This document shows, piece by piece, positions 1 to 9,699 of a stretch of 64,000 bases of DNA. The stretch's first letter is position 1. Each line of letters starts with the position of its first letter. The position numbers and the translations under genes are program-made. The notes under the pieces are model-generated. The model did no database searches, was not told the origin of the DNA, and was given only the letters and a program-made list of their open reading frames with translations. The stretch is from Gastracanthus pulcherrimus (taxonomy: Eukaryota > Arthropoda > Insecta > Hymenoptera > Pteromalidae). The stretch covers positions 46,297,893 through 46,361,892 of the forward strand of contig OX424574.1 in NCBI GenBank assembly GCA_949152435.1, given 5' to 3'.

Positions 1-400
1 ATGTTTAAAATTTAGAAGATATAATATAAAAGACAATCAAATTACAATTTTAAATAGTAGGTATGTCATATTAAATATAGATAGAATTGGTAAAATATAT
101 AAATAGAAGAGACTTTACATTTATGTTAAACCGATATAAACGATAAACTTGGTATATTGTCCTGAAAAATCTTGAATCTATTATATAAGTATTAATTACA
201 ACTTAAAAGCATACAAATAAATTGCATCCAACTATAGAGTGAGCTTTTGGCTTTGGTTAAATAACTAAGTAAATGTTAACGAATTTTAACTTTGTTTCAA
301 AATGCCCTACGACCGAGAGAAATTGATTTTATTAAATTTCGTACAAGAAAAGTCAAAAGAGTCAAACAAATATGAAAAGAGAAACGCTAAGATTGCACGA
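1..400. other. AT-rich intergenic sequence, no gene seen
   Basis: This stretch is AT-rich, without a plausible coding frame, RNA gene or clear repeat. It gives way near 420 to a CpG-rich block. Confidence 0.6.
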
Positions 401-419
401 AGGGCAGGACTCGCTCGCC

Positions 420-918
420 TGACGTTTCAAGTCTTTTGAGTCCACGTGCAGGGCTCGGGAAAAGCCGCAGTAAAAGAAAGTGAAAAAAAGAAGCATAAAA
501 AAAGTCGTCTGAAAGCCTTTCGAATTCGAGCGAGGTCTGGCTGGCGCTTTCCTGCAGCAGAAGCCTCGAGCCGCTGCATATACACGTGCATCCGCGGAGC
601 GACGGGCCTCGCGCGGCGCGGCCGTATTTACAAGTCAAATATCCGCGGCTCGATAAAATCGGCCCGGGCTATCGCGAGAAGCGCGACCGGCGCCGGTCGC
701 CTTGGTAAAGCCTCGACGGCTCCTTATCCGCCTCATTGCCATTCCTTTCATCGTGCGTCGCGGATCGGAAAAGTAGAGATGCAAAAGAAGAGGCCGCGGC
801 GCTGTATATAGTACGTCCTTTGATGTGCATAGTGCTTCGAAGAATCGCTCTTCTTGCTCCTGCCAGACATTACGGCCGAGTCCTGAAGCCGAAGAGGCTC
901 GATCCTCTCCATCGAGAT
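420..918. promoter_or_regulatory. CpG-rich block, left half of an island split by a retrotransposon
   Basis: From about 420 the sequence becomes GC- and CpG-rich (runs such as GCGCGGCGCGGCC near 612) against a strongly AT-rich background. The same character resumes at 6073-6370 on the far side of the gypsy element, and the two halves abut at the element's 5-bp target duplication (gagat). The undisturbed locus therefore had a CpG-rich island of roughly 800 bp. In insects such blocks often mark promoters or 5' exons; here it could serve the downstream kek gene. No TSS or splice site is firmly recognisable. Short open frames across the block are not convincing proteins. Confidence 0.35.
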
Positions 919-1165
919 TGCAAGGTATTGCCTTGCGTGGGTGTAGCAGGAATCAAGTAGGGAAGATGGCCAGGGAAATTAACGTACACAGGCGTAGACT
1001 ATACAGTATTTATTACATGTTGCTTGGTCTGCTGCGTGGTATTCTCTGGCGCTCAGGAGCTGCTTACAAACGGCCTCGCGCTTACACACACACACACACT
1101 TCGCGGTGCGTACACGCACACGGCGCGATGTCGCGTATGTTGATATACAGTGCGCATACACTACA
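919..1165 (-). repeat. 3' LTR of the gypsy element
   Basis: The second 247-bp LTR, identical on reading to 5821-6067. Its inner edge meets the polypurine tract and its outer edge meets the gagat target duplication. Confidence 0.95.
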
Positions 1166-1185
1166 ATTTCTCCCCTTTTTTTTAA
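1166..1185 (-). other. Polypurine tract of the gypsy element
   Basis: In element sense an A8-GGGGAGAAA purine run lies directly before the 3' LTR, the usual plus-strand primer. The gag-pol stop codon overlaps its upstream edge. Confidence 0.8.
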
Positions 1186-4100
1186 ATAGGGAGCTTCGAC
1201 CTATTCGCGATTCGTGCTGACCGACGCAGTGGTTTTACAATTTGATTTGCGTGCCTTTTCGTTATAATGCCAGACTCAGACTGTACGTGAAACGTTGACG
1301 GTGATAAGCGTTTTACAATTTCGCCTCCGATGCGCTTTCCGCCTGATACCCCGTAATTGTCCATCATAACCGAATCTCCTACATCTAACTCAATCTTTCG
1401 CGCGTGCGGGCTAACAACAATTTGCGAGCCTTGTTTGTTTGCAACATTATCGCGTAAGTTAGGGCGGAGTAGATCGAACCGTGTTTTAAGCTCTCGCTTA
1501 TAAAACAGCTGTGCCGGCGATTTACTCGTAGTGCAATGCGGTGTACTGCGATAATCAAAAAGGAACTGGTTAATTGCCGTATCTACCCTTTTTCCCCCTT
1601 GAACAATTTTTGAAATTTTATCCTTAAACGTACCGACAAAGTTTTCTGCGGCACCGTTCGTGGCCGGATGGTACGGAGGTGAAAAGCTCTGCTTTACTCC
1701 CTTCTGTCTCAAAAAATCTTTGAATTCTATGCTCGCAAATTGTCTGCCATTATCTGTCACAATATGATTCGGTAAACCGTGTCGCGCAAATAACGTTTCA
1801 AAGGTTTCTATTAACTTGCTCGCCTTAGAATTCTGTCGAAAATTGATTACCTCCGGCCATTTTGAGTAGGAATCTAGAATTACCAAATACATATCGTTAA
1901 AATATGGTCCTAAAAAATCACAGTGGATTCTGTCCCATGCCTTCTCGGGCCACGGCCAAGGAGTAAGTGGTACGTGTGGTGGTGCCTTTTGATTTTCAAC
2001 ACAAATTTTACATGACTTGATAAGATTCTCGATATCGGCGTCGATACCCGGCCACCATACGTACGAGCGAACTAAAGCTTTCGTTTTTACTATCCCGAGA
2101 TGAGAAACGTGGAAGTCATCGAGTAACTGCCCGCGTAAACAATCCGGAATTACAATTCTGTAGCCCCAGAAAAGGCAATTTTCTTCGACCGATAGTTCGT
2201 TTCGCTTCGTGAAATATTTTTTTTCCATGTCGGATAAGTTCTTACTGTCGCTAGGCCAACCAAAAATACATAATTTTATGATGCTCGCTAGAATTTTGTC
2301 GCGTCTTGATTCTAATGCAACCGTTTTCCAGTCGAGTATGTCTACGTTCTCTGATATGTAATGAATCGGCATAAATTCCGCGCCAAAAAGATCCGTGTTG
2401 TCTTCTATGGGCAAACGTGATAATGCGTCACAATTACCGTTTTCGTCCGTTTTAATCCATTCAATGTCGTATTGAAATCCGGACAAAAGATACGCCCAAC
2501 GCTGAAGCCTACTCGCCGCCGTTAGCGGTATGCCTCTTTTTGGTCCGAAAATCGTCTCTAATGGTTTGTGATCCGTGCGTAAAATAATTCTACGACCGTA
2601 CACGTAGTCGTAAAACTTCATGAACCCAAACACGATCGCGCTGGCTTCTTTATCGTTTATGGCTCTGTTTAATTCTTTTTCTGGAATTCGTTTTGACGCG
2701 AAAGCAATCGGTCTTTCCGAACCATCACTGTACTTATGCGATAGAATGGCGGACAAACCGTAGTGTGACGCGTCACAGGCCAGTACCAATTTTTCGTTGG
2801 GATCGTAATGTGCTAAGACTCTCGGAGAGATCATCTCGTTCTTAACCCAGCAAAAGGCCTCCTCGCATTCCTTAGTCCACACAAATTCTTTTTTAGTTGC
2901 ACATTCAAAAAGTGGCTTCAATTTATCTGATCTATTTTGTAAAAATCTTTCGTAGAAATTAATGAGCCCAAGGAATGAGACGAGCTGTTTGCTGTTTACA
3001 GGGCGCGGTGCGTCGTACATGGCTTTGACCTTCACCTTAGACTTATGCAAGCCGCTTTTGTCAATAACAAACCCGAGCACTTCGATTTGATCTTTCATAA
3101 AATCGCATTTGTCCTTATTTAATCGCAATCCGCGTCCGGTTAACCGTTTGCAAACTCGACGTAAATTTTCTAAATGTATCTCGGGAGTTTTACCTGTTAC
3201 GTATATATTATCCATGAAAGCAATGGTATTGGGAATTCCTTGAAGGCATTCCTCAATAATTTGTTGGAATTCACCTGGAGCGGCGGCTGTACCTTCTGTC
3301 ATTTTCGTGTATCGAAATAAACCAGCGTGTGTTGTTATTGTTAAGAGATCGCGTGATTCTATAGCTACAAGGATTTGCATGTACGCGTGTGGTAAGTCCA
3401 GCTGAGAATACGATTCCCCGCTCTGCAAAACTTCAAAAATATCGTTAATTCGTGGAAACGGCCTTTTTGTGACATCTAAATACGGGTTAATCGTCAATTT
3501 AAAATCCCCACAAATTCGAATATTGCCATTGCTTTTCAGCACCGGTACTATAGGTGTCGCCCACTCGCTTGTTTCTACCTTTTCCAAATGACCTAACTTT
3601 TGTAGCCGCTCCAATTCCTTCTCGACTTTTGGTTTCAGTGCATAAGGCACGTGCCTTGCTCTGAGTGCAACCGGTTTTGTGTTCGGTTTCACGTGTAATT
3701 TTATTTCGCGCTTATTGTATAAGCCCGGCGTGTCGCTAAACAATTCTTTGAATTCTGTACAAATTTTCTCTCGAACGTCACTCGTGTGTATTTTATGTAT
3801 TAAATTCTTAGTCTCCACCGTAATGTCCGAATCAGAAAGTAATTTTAATGGCCATAGTCCGAACTCTGATAGCCATTGCCGACCTATTAGTGGCACTTTT
3901 TCTCCTTTTAAAATTAAACAACTCAATTTCTTTATTTTATTATTTAACTTCACTTTCAAATCTTTCAATTGACCCCGTGGCTGCATTGTATTATTTTCGT
4001 AACCAAGTAATTCTGTAAAAGCTTTAGTAACTCTTAGATTTTTAAAATTATTTTCAATAAAACCTTCGGACATTACAGTGTAGTAAGTTCCTGAATCGAT

Positions 4101-5480
4101 TTCCATGTTTATCGTCTTATCGTTAATCTCGACATTAATAAACATGGGGTTCGCTACAATATTATTATTATTCATAATATTACATATAAACATATCGTTT
4201 GTTGAACTGATAGAAAAAAAATCGAGATAATTATTACGCTCTGTAGTGCTGTCGCTCTCGCTGCGTCCGTCATCGTCTCCGTCATGTCGTGGCTCGTCGC
4301 CCTTATCCTGCAGAAATTTGTTTGCAGCCTTCTTCTTCTTAATGCAGGCCCGCTCCATATGTCCCTTAATTCTACAAAAGTTGCACGTCACTCCTCGGTG
4401 CCTGCAGAGTCTCGTCGTGTGCCCCGTATTTCCACAACAGTAGCATGTTGTGCTCTCGTTCTGTTTTGTGTAGGCTTTCGCAGACTGACCGTGACCTCGT
4501 TGCGAGTTTTGTTTACCTCTATCTCCACTGCGTTGTTGCTGCCAGGGCTTGGCTGTCGTTCGATGATCTAATGCGAAATTCTCCTGCTTGTAGCTTTTCG
4601 TCGATAATGTTCTTATCGCTCCGGCAGCGTTCTTCATTGCCCTCTCTCGAGCTGTGGCTTCCTTGAGGGCTGTATCAAATGTGAGATCAGAGAGTTTGAA
4701 TAATTCTATCCGTGTTGACTCATCAAGAATGCCGCACACAAATTGATCCCGTAATGCGTGGCTTAACTCCGTGAAGTTACAATTTAAAGCCAACTGTCTC
4801 AGCCGTGTAGCAAAATCTGCAACTGTTTCGCTTGACTCCTGCTTAGCACGGTTGAATGTGCAGCGTTCCATGACCTCGGATGGCTTTGGCTTGAGATGTC
4901 CACTCAAGAGTGCTATTAAATCGTCGTACGACTTAGTAGCTGGCTTTACAGGCGCGCACAAATTCTTAAAAAGTTTATAAGTGTCTTCGTCGCAGTGTGT
5001 TAGCAAATGCGCTCTCTTTAACTCTGGCGTGGTTATAGATTTCACTATGAAGTGCAGTTCCAGCCTTTCCGTGAACGATTCCCAATCGTCCGACTCTAGG
5101 CGGAAAAAAAGCTTCACGTTTCCTGACATTTCGTCGTCACTGCTTTCGCTCTCTCTGTCGTCACTCTCGTTAGCGCCGTCGCTGTCTCTATTATTTTGAC
5201 CCTGGTTTTCGGAACTGCTGATCGGTGTGCCGATTCTTGTGTTACCGGCCTCTTCGGTCCTGGCCCCCGCTTTCGTGTCTCGTTGTTCAATTTCCTTTCT
5301 TACCAATTCAACGAGTGTTACTCTTAGGTTGTCTCGCGAATCGTTTTCGTCTACTTCGATGCCTCTCGCTTTTAAATGATTGACGATCTCAGCTTTCTTC
5401 AGATGCTGAGCCTGGTTTAGCGTTAACGGGCCTGTGTTGCATCCGGAGCCACTCGCACTCATTAGCGATAATACGCGCAC
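1182..5480 (-). CDS. Gypsy gag-pol polyprotein (1432 aa, single frame)
   Basis: One uninterrupted frame encodes Gag and Pol. Visible parts in order: a SAP-like N-terminal helix pair (about 26-60), an acidic serine-rich linker (about 80-115), a Gag region, two CCHC zinc knuckles (C346-C359 and C366-C379), a retropepsin with D462-S-G, reverse transcriptase (first catalytic Asp at D695 in LDLPHAY), RNase H (about 860-985), and integrase with an HHCC finger (H1124, H1127, C1157, C1160) and a DD35E core (D1188, D1243, E1279). Two oddities lie in the RT. The usual Y/F-x-D-D box reads FMDN, so the second metal-binding aspartate is N758. The usual LPFG box reads MTEG. The integrase and protease look intact. 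The start is taken at the first Met (5480); the Met at residue 7 is an alternative. Confidence 0.95.
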   Translation of the reverse strand: MRVLSLMSASGSGCNTGPLTLNQAQHLKKAEIVNHLKARGIEVDENDSRDNLRVTLVELVRKEIEQRDTKAGARTEEAGNTRIGTPISSSENQGQNNRDSDGANESDDRESESSDDEMSGNVKLFFRLESDDWESFTERLELHFIVKSITTPELKRAHLLTHCDEDTYKLFKNLCAPVKPATKSYDDLIALLSGHLKPKPSEVMERCTFNRAKQESSETVADFATRLRQLALNCNFTELSHALRDQFVCGILDESTRIELFKLSDLTFDTALKEATARERAMKNAAGAIRTLSTKSYKQENFALDHRTTAKPWQQQRSGDRGKQNSQRGHGQSAKAYTKQNESTTCYCCGNTGHTTRLCRHRGVTCNFCRIKGHMERACIKKKKAANKFLQDKGDEPRHDGDDDGRSESDSTTERNNYLDFFSISSTNDMFICNIMNNNNIVANPMFINVEINDKTINMEIDSGTYYTVMSEGFIENNFKNLRVTKAFTELLGYENNTMQPRGQLKDLKVKLNNKIKKLSCLILKGEKVPLIGRQWLSEFGLWPLKLLSDSDITVETKNLIHKIHTSDVREKICTEFKELFSDTPGLYNKREIKLHVKPNTKPVALRARHVPYALKPKVEKELERLQKLGHLEKVETSEWATPIVPVLKSNGNIRICGDFKLTINPYLDVTKRPFPRINDIFEVLQSGESYSQLDLPHAYMQILVAIESRDLLTITTHAGLFRYTKMTEGTAAAPGEFQQIIEECLQGIPNTIAFMDNIYVTGKTPEIHLENLRRVCKRLTGRGLRLNKDKCDFMKDQIEVLGFVIDKSGLHKSKVKVKAMYDAPRPVNSKQLVSFLGLINFYERFLQNRSDKLKPLFECATKKEFVWTKECEEAFCWVKNEMISPRVLAHYDPNEKLVLACDASHYGLSAILSHKYSDGSERPIAFASKRIPEKELNRAINDKEASAIVFGFMKFYDYVYGRRIILRTDHKPLETIFGPKRGIPLTAASRLQRWAYLLSGFQYDIEWIKTDENGNCDALSRLPIEDNTDLFGAEFMPIHYISENVDILDWKTVALESRRDKILASIIKLCIFGWPSDSKNLSDMEKKYFTKRNELSVEENCLFWGYRIVIPDCLRGQLLDDFHVSHLGIVKTKALVRSYVWWPGIDADIENLIKSCKICVENQKAPPHVPLTPWPWPEKAWDRIHCDFLGPYFNDMYLVILDSYSKWPEVINFRQNSKASKLIETFETLFARHGLPNHIVTDNGRQFASIEFKDFLRQKGVKQSFSPPYHPATNGAAENFVGTFKDKISKIVQGGKRVDTAINQFLFDYRSTPHCTTSKSPAQLFYKRELKTRFDLLRPNLRDNVANKQGSQIVVSPHARKIELDVGDSVMMDNYGVSGGKRIGGEIVKRLSPSTFHVQSESGIITKRHANQIVKPLRRSARIANRSKLPI

Positions 5481-5805
5481 TTCGTATGTCTGTCTCCGCG
5501 TCTAGCCCTGTGCGACGGGTATGCCACGTGGCGATTTTTCACTTCACTATACACGTACGGCGCGTGTGCGCATTTGTTTCGTGATCGAAATAAAAGAGAG
5601 AAAAAAAAATATTGTTCGTTGCTTTCTGCGTATCCTGAAAGCCTGTGCCGAATGTCGTATTCGGTTGGACGCGAACCGCACTGTCGCCCTACCTTAATGG
5701 CGTCGTACAGGCGCAGTTCCCCTCGTCGGTGCTCTGTGGCTCGTCGCTCACCAGAGCTCGTCCGCCTCTGCCTCTCGGCACTTCCCTGCTGGAGACCTGC
5801 GGATG

Positions 5806-5818
5806 ATCCTCGTCGCCA
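5806..5818 (-). other. Primer binding site, tRNA-Ser(GCU) type
   Basis: In element sense the sequence two bases inside the 5' LTR is TGGCGACGAGGAT. It is complementary to the 3' end (ATCCTCGTCG plus CCA) of the conserved eukaryotic tRNA-Ser with anticodon GCU, a 13-nt match as far as I recall that tRNA. The TGG start and the position next to the LTR are as expected for a (-)strand primer site. Confidence 0.75.
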
Positions 5819-5820
5819 AA

Positions 5821-6067
5821 TGCAAGGTATTGCCTTGCGTGGGTGTAGCAGGAATCAAGTAGGGAAGATGGCCAGGGAAATTAACGTACACAGGCGTAGA
5901 CTATACAGTATTTATTACATGTTGCTTGGTCTGCTGCGTGGTATTCTCTGGCGCTCAGGAGCTGCTTACAAACGGCCTCGCGCTTACACACACACACACA
6001 CTTCGCGGTGCGTACACGCACACGGCGCGATGTCGCGTATGTTGATATACAGTGCGCATACACTACA
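5821..6067 (-). repeat. 5' LTR of the gypsy element
   Basis: A 247-bp terminal repeat, upstream in the sense of the element. It starts TGTAGTG and ends CCTTGCA in element orientation. It contains a short alternating purine-pyrimidine tract, (AC)n on the plus strand. No mismatch to the other LTR was found on reading. Confidence 0.95.
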
Positions 6068-6072
6068 GAGAT

Positions 6073-6400
6073 GCTCGAGGTCGCTTATATTCCTGCGTAG
6101 AGGAGACCAACAGCTACTCGATTTACTTGTCTCCTATGGCTGTATGCGGATGTTGCGAGCTCGCTTGCAGTTTTTTTTTCTCACTCCTGTCGGAGCTCTT
6201 TTATCTCGTCATTAAGGTGACTGCTCCTGTTTATTTATTGACCCGCTTTTTTTTAGCATCCTGCGACTGCTGCATTGCAGCGAGGCCGAGCCCGGGGCTG
6301 CGCTTTATTAATAAGCGACTCTTGTTTTCGTTAGCTCGCCCGCTCGCAAGCTCGGCTTTTTGTTATTGAAAGGCTGCAGCTATGGCCGCACTTTGGCGAA
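6073..6400. promoter_or_regulatory. CpG-rich block, right half of the split island
   Basis: Continues the GC-rich composition seen at 420-918 directly after the gypsy target duplication, then fades into AT-rich sequence by about 6400. Function is inferred only from composition. Confidence 0.3.
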
Positions 6401-6719
6401 GCTTTTTTTCCTCATGATTTTTTCTTCTTATATATTTGAAATTGAGAATTTGCATCGAGATTTATGGAAAACTTTTTTTATTTCCGTACAGTAAAAAGTT
6501 TGACATTCATATTGAGCTATGACAAAAATAATGATGTATTGATTGCAACTACAATCATTTTCAAACCCTATATGAAGTTAGATAAATTTTTATATAATTA
6601 AACGATTCTATTCAACAAACTTAACGGGACAAGCCTCGGTTAAACCCAAAAAGCCTTTTCTATGAGTCCAGAAACCTTTTTATGTTTATAAGCAATCATT
6701 CTGAACAATGTTTTGCTAT

Positions 6720-6960
6720 CAAAACACAATAATATCTTAAGTTTTACCGTTGTAAAATATCATAATCTTGATCCCACACGTTACAATAAATCATTATTTT
6801 CAATACCATATTTATTAAGGGAACTTTGTTCATCACATGATTCTAGGTAACATGATGAAATAAAAAATTTTTTTCGATGGTTATTCGACTCTTTTTGACA
6901 TGTGTTACAAAAAGAGCGGAGCACTTTTTCTTTAAAATTTTATTTTTTTACTTTTTAATA
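6720..6960. repeat. Dispersed repeat related to the foldback at 23.9-24.4 kb
   Basis: Blocks such as TTTTACCGTTGTAAAAT, TTCAATACCATATTTATTAA and an ACATGAT...AAAAATTTTTTTCGA segment recur in the same order in the left arm of the inverted repeat at 23,893-24,420. This is a diverged single-arm copy of that family. Confidence 0.55.
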
Positions 6961-6977
6961 ACACATTTAACACATTT

Positions 6978-7119
6978 AACCTTTAGAGGAACGGAAAGCC
7001 TATGTATAGGTTCGAGCCATGATAGGAACTTTATATATAGTTAATACATGATACGAGACACAAGTTTGGGCAATTTTAAAGGACGTTTTGATATTTCAAA
7101 TCAAGGCCCTCTAAAGGTT
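6978..7119. mobile_element. Small inverted-repeat element
   Basis: AACCTTTAGAGG at 6978-6989 is matched by its exact complement at 7108-7119, bounding a 142-bp AT-rich segment. It is too short and degenerate to classify, and no target duplication is evident. Confidence 0.4.
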
Positions 7120-7718
7120 CATTTTGTTTGCAAATCGAAGCTGAATATAAAATTACGATAGAAATATATTTTTAGTGAGCGACACAAAATCATCGAAATT
7201 GGAACTATATTATAATAACACATAGGTTTATTATACCCCCTGTTACTGACAGTAATAATAATAATTATTGTAAAGTAAAAATGACGGCGAATATAATAAT
7301 GTTAAATTGATAATAAATAAATATGATGTGCTAAAGTGATGCAATGTATTAACTACAGCGTTATGAAAGAAAGAGAACCAAATGAAATCGGCTACGCGTA
7401 AAGGTTGAGCATGTATTTTTTTGTCTTAAGTGCATTTCCCGAAAGAAGGTCGTAAAAAAAATGGCCAGCGTTGACGCTCTCGACAACAACAAGGCAGTGC
7501 AGTTTAGACTCTCGTATGGTTCACATCGTGTGACTAACAGAGAAAGCATCAGCTTTTTAGCGTAAATGCGTCACAGGAATATATCGACTAGGCATTTGAA
7601 TAAATATAATTTTGAAAGTTTAAACTGTGATTGAATTATTAATTTTTCCTCTTGCGAATCCTGCTTTGTGCCGGAACACCACCTATATGTAAAAAATAGG
7701 GGTTCCCGTTTGAAAAAA

Positions 7719-7817
7719 TGAGGTTGACCTCAAATTAACCTTGAAAATGAGGTTCAAGGTCAAATCCAAGGTCATCGTTGGGTTCCTTGTTCAAAGTTAC
7801 TTAAGGAATGACCTTGA
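7719..7817. repeat. Cluster of AAGGTCA-type motifs
   Basis: The segment holds TCAAGGTCA (7754-7762), CCAAGGTCA (7766-7774), its complement TGACCTTGA (7809-7817) and the palindrome TGAGGTTGACCTCA (7719-7732). TCAAGGTCA is the extended half-site bound by FTZ-F1/ERR-type nuclear receptors. A related string (ATGACCTTGAAAATGAG) occurs near 51,437, so the cluster may simply be part of a dispersed repeat. Confidence 0.45.
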
Positions 7818-8199
7818 CCTCTTCCAGAAAAGCAGTACTTTAGAAAATATTCAGCCGTCCCGGGACTTAATTGACACCCTGTATAAGTTTGGCGACAAGA
7901 ACTAAGAATATTAAAGTCATTTTTCGTACAGCATAAGCAACTCCTTGCGCTGGTTTCAGTCTCACTAGAGATCCTGCGTAACAATCATGCGTGTATTTAT
8001 GGCTAGACATATGTTTCGAGTAGGTTGGTAGTATGATAAATTCACATGATGATAATTCCAGAAAGTCATATTTACGTGCTATAATTTCTTGAACAATCAA
8101 TGAATGCTTTTTATTCTACACAAACTATTACGCGAGTTATAAATGCGCTTATACCAGGCACCGAGGAACCCACTTTTATCGAGTACAATAGTTCACACT

Positions 8200-8460
8200 A
8201 CGGTGAATCCCTTTTAGAAGGAACCCGATTTCTCGAAAAACCGATTCTTTTGGGTAACCCGATTCTGTCGGGTAAACCCGTTTCGTACGAGTCACCTGAG
8301 TAAATCGTGTGACTGGACTCGGACGGGTAACCCGATTCGAACGAGTGGCCTGACTCGACCGGGTAACTCGTTTATTTCGGCTAACCCAATGCGAATCGAG
8401 GCCGGACCTGGATCAGATGGGTCAGGTCTACATGTCGGATAACCCGATTGTTCAGGTACC
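8200..8460. repeat. Degenerate repeat with GGGTAACCCGATT motif
   Basis: GGGTAACCCGATT or close variants recur near 8252, 8325, 8360 and 8433, interleaved with GACTCG/CGAGT motifs, in a segment more GC-rich than its surroundings. It is probably a fragment of an unidentified repeat. The open frame across 8100-8303 is not a recognisable protein. Confidence 0.4.
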
Positions 8461-8469
8461 CATCCGCAC

Positions 8470-9690
8470 ACACCTAATTTTCATATAAAAAAGTTAAAAG
8501 TTGTAAAAGGTCATTTATTATTTTAGTTTTTTCATAAATTATGCTTTTTTACACATAAGTTTAAATGGAAATTTATAAATTCAAACCTTCATATCTCAAC
8601 ATTTCAAAAATGGACTTGTGTCACCTTTTCACTACAGATATACAACGTATACATGGGCATATGTATTTCTTATATTAGAGTGGGCGATGATACTGAAATG
8701 GTAAAAGTAAAATTAGTCTAAGTATAAGTTTTTCAAAGAATCACAGCCCGAACCATAACTAAGAGTAATAAAAGAATCATAAATTGATAATGATACTAGC
8801 AAGAAACGTTCGAGTTTTAACTTTAGCGAAACGTCGCTGCGCATTCCTTCGAATTCCCCGTGTGGGACGTTGAAATGGTATTAAACTGAATTACCGGTAT
8901 TGCGGGATATATATGTTACACATGCGATGAGAACATATCTTTACTTTTTAGCTTCATCCAAATGAAGCAACTGTCCTGTATGCACAAAAGAATATAACGA
9001 ATAGTTGCGTGTTCGGTAATAAAGAGAATCATTATAAAATTTATAATAATTCTTATTATTACTTTTTCTTTTTAGAATATAAATAAAATCGAGGAAATTC
9101 GCTTGTTATTCTTGCCTTGTTTGTTAATTAAAAAAGAAGGATGCTTGATGTACAGATTTTTTTAATTCAAGAGATAGCATAATAAAAATAAAATAAAAAA
9201 TAAAATAAACTTCAGAGCTTAAAAAACTTGTATTAAAAACTTATCTCTGAAGACCGTAGCAGAAATGCTGTAGATGAAACGAAATAAAAAACATAAATGT
9301 AATGATCTTGCTATAGTAAGACCTATATATACAAGTGTAGATAATTAAATTTTATTTGTCCAGTTTAACTCTTTTTACACTTTTTACATGAAAATGCATT
9401 TTCCGTAATAAAATAGTATACATAACATGTAGTATAAGAATAACGTAATTACTTTTAAGCATAAAATGCACAATAAATTTATTTTGAAAATTATATTTTG
9501 AAACTTTAAAAGCTTTTATCATCTATAGTTATTCCAACATTCGGGCTATTAGCCTGGTGTTTTAGACAAAATAGCATGAGATTGTAGAAATGAATTAGTG
9601 TAGATGATAAAAAATTAAATCGGAAACTATAATTAGCCTTTGATTGGTATATGTATACAAGGTAGACGTACAAGACAGCTCCGAAAAAGC
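8470..9690. other. AT-rich spacer, nothing recognised
   Basis: Low-complexity AT-rich sequence between the GGGTAACCC repeat and the CpG-rich block upstream of kek. I see no gene or well-bounded repeat in it. Confidence 0.5.
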
Positions 9691-9699
9691 TTCTCTAAA

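Larger units (their letters stand above)
919..6067 (-). mobile_element. Full-length Ty3/gypsy LTR retrotransposon
   Basis: A 5149-bp element bounded by two direct 247-bp LTRs (919-1165 and 5821-6067) that I read as identical, each beginning TG and ending CA, and flanked by the target duplication gagat (914-918 and 6068-6072). In the sense (minus) direction the order is LTR, primer binding site, one gag-pol frame, polypurine tract, LTR. Identical LTRs imply a very recent insertion. The single long frame is uninterrupted, but the reverse transcriptase catalytic motif is altered (see the CDS). The domain order with integrase after RNase H places it in Ty3/gypsy; the protein resembles the Mag/K02A2.6-like group common in Hymenoptera. 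No env-like frame is present. Confidence 0.97.

Noticed and set aside
919..6067. Errantivirus-like (env-bearing) gypsy element
   Set aside because: No third frame lies between the gag-pol stop and the 3' LTR. The stop codon overlaps the polypurine tract.
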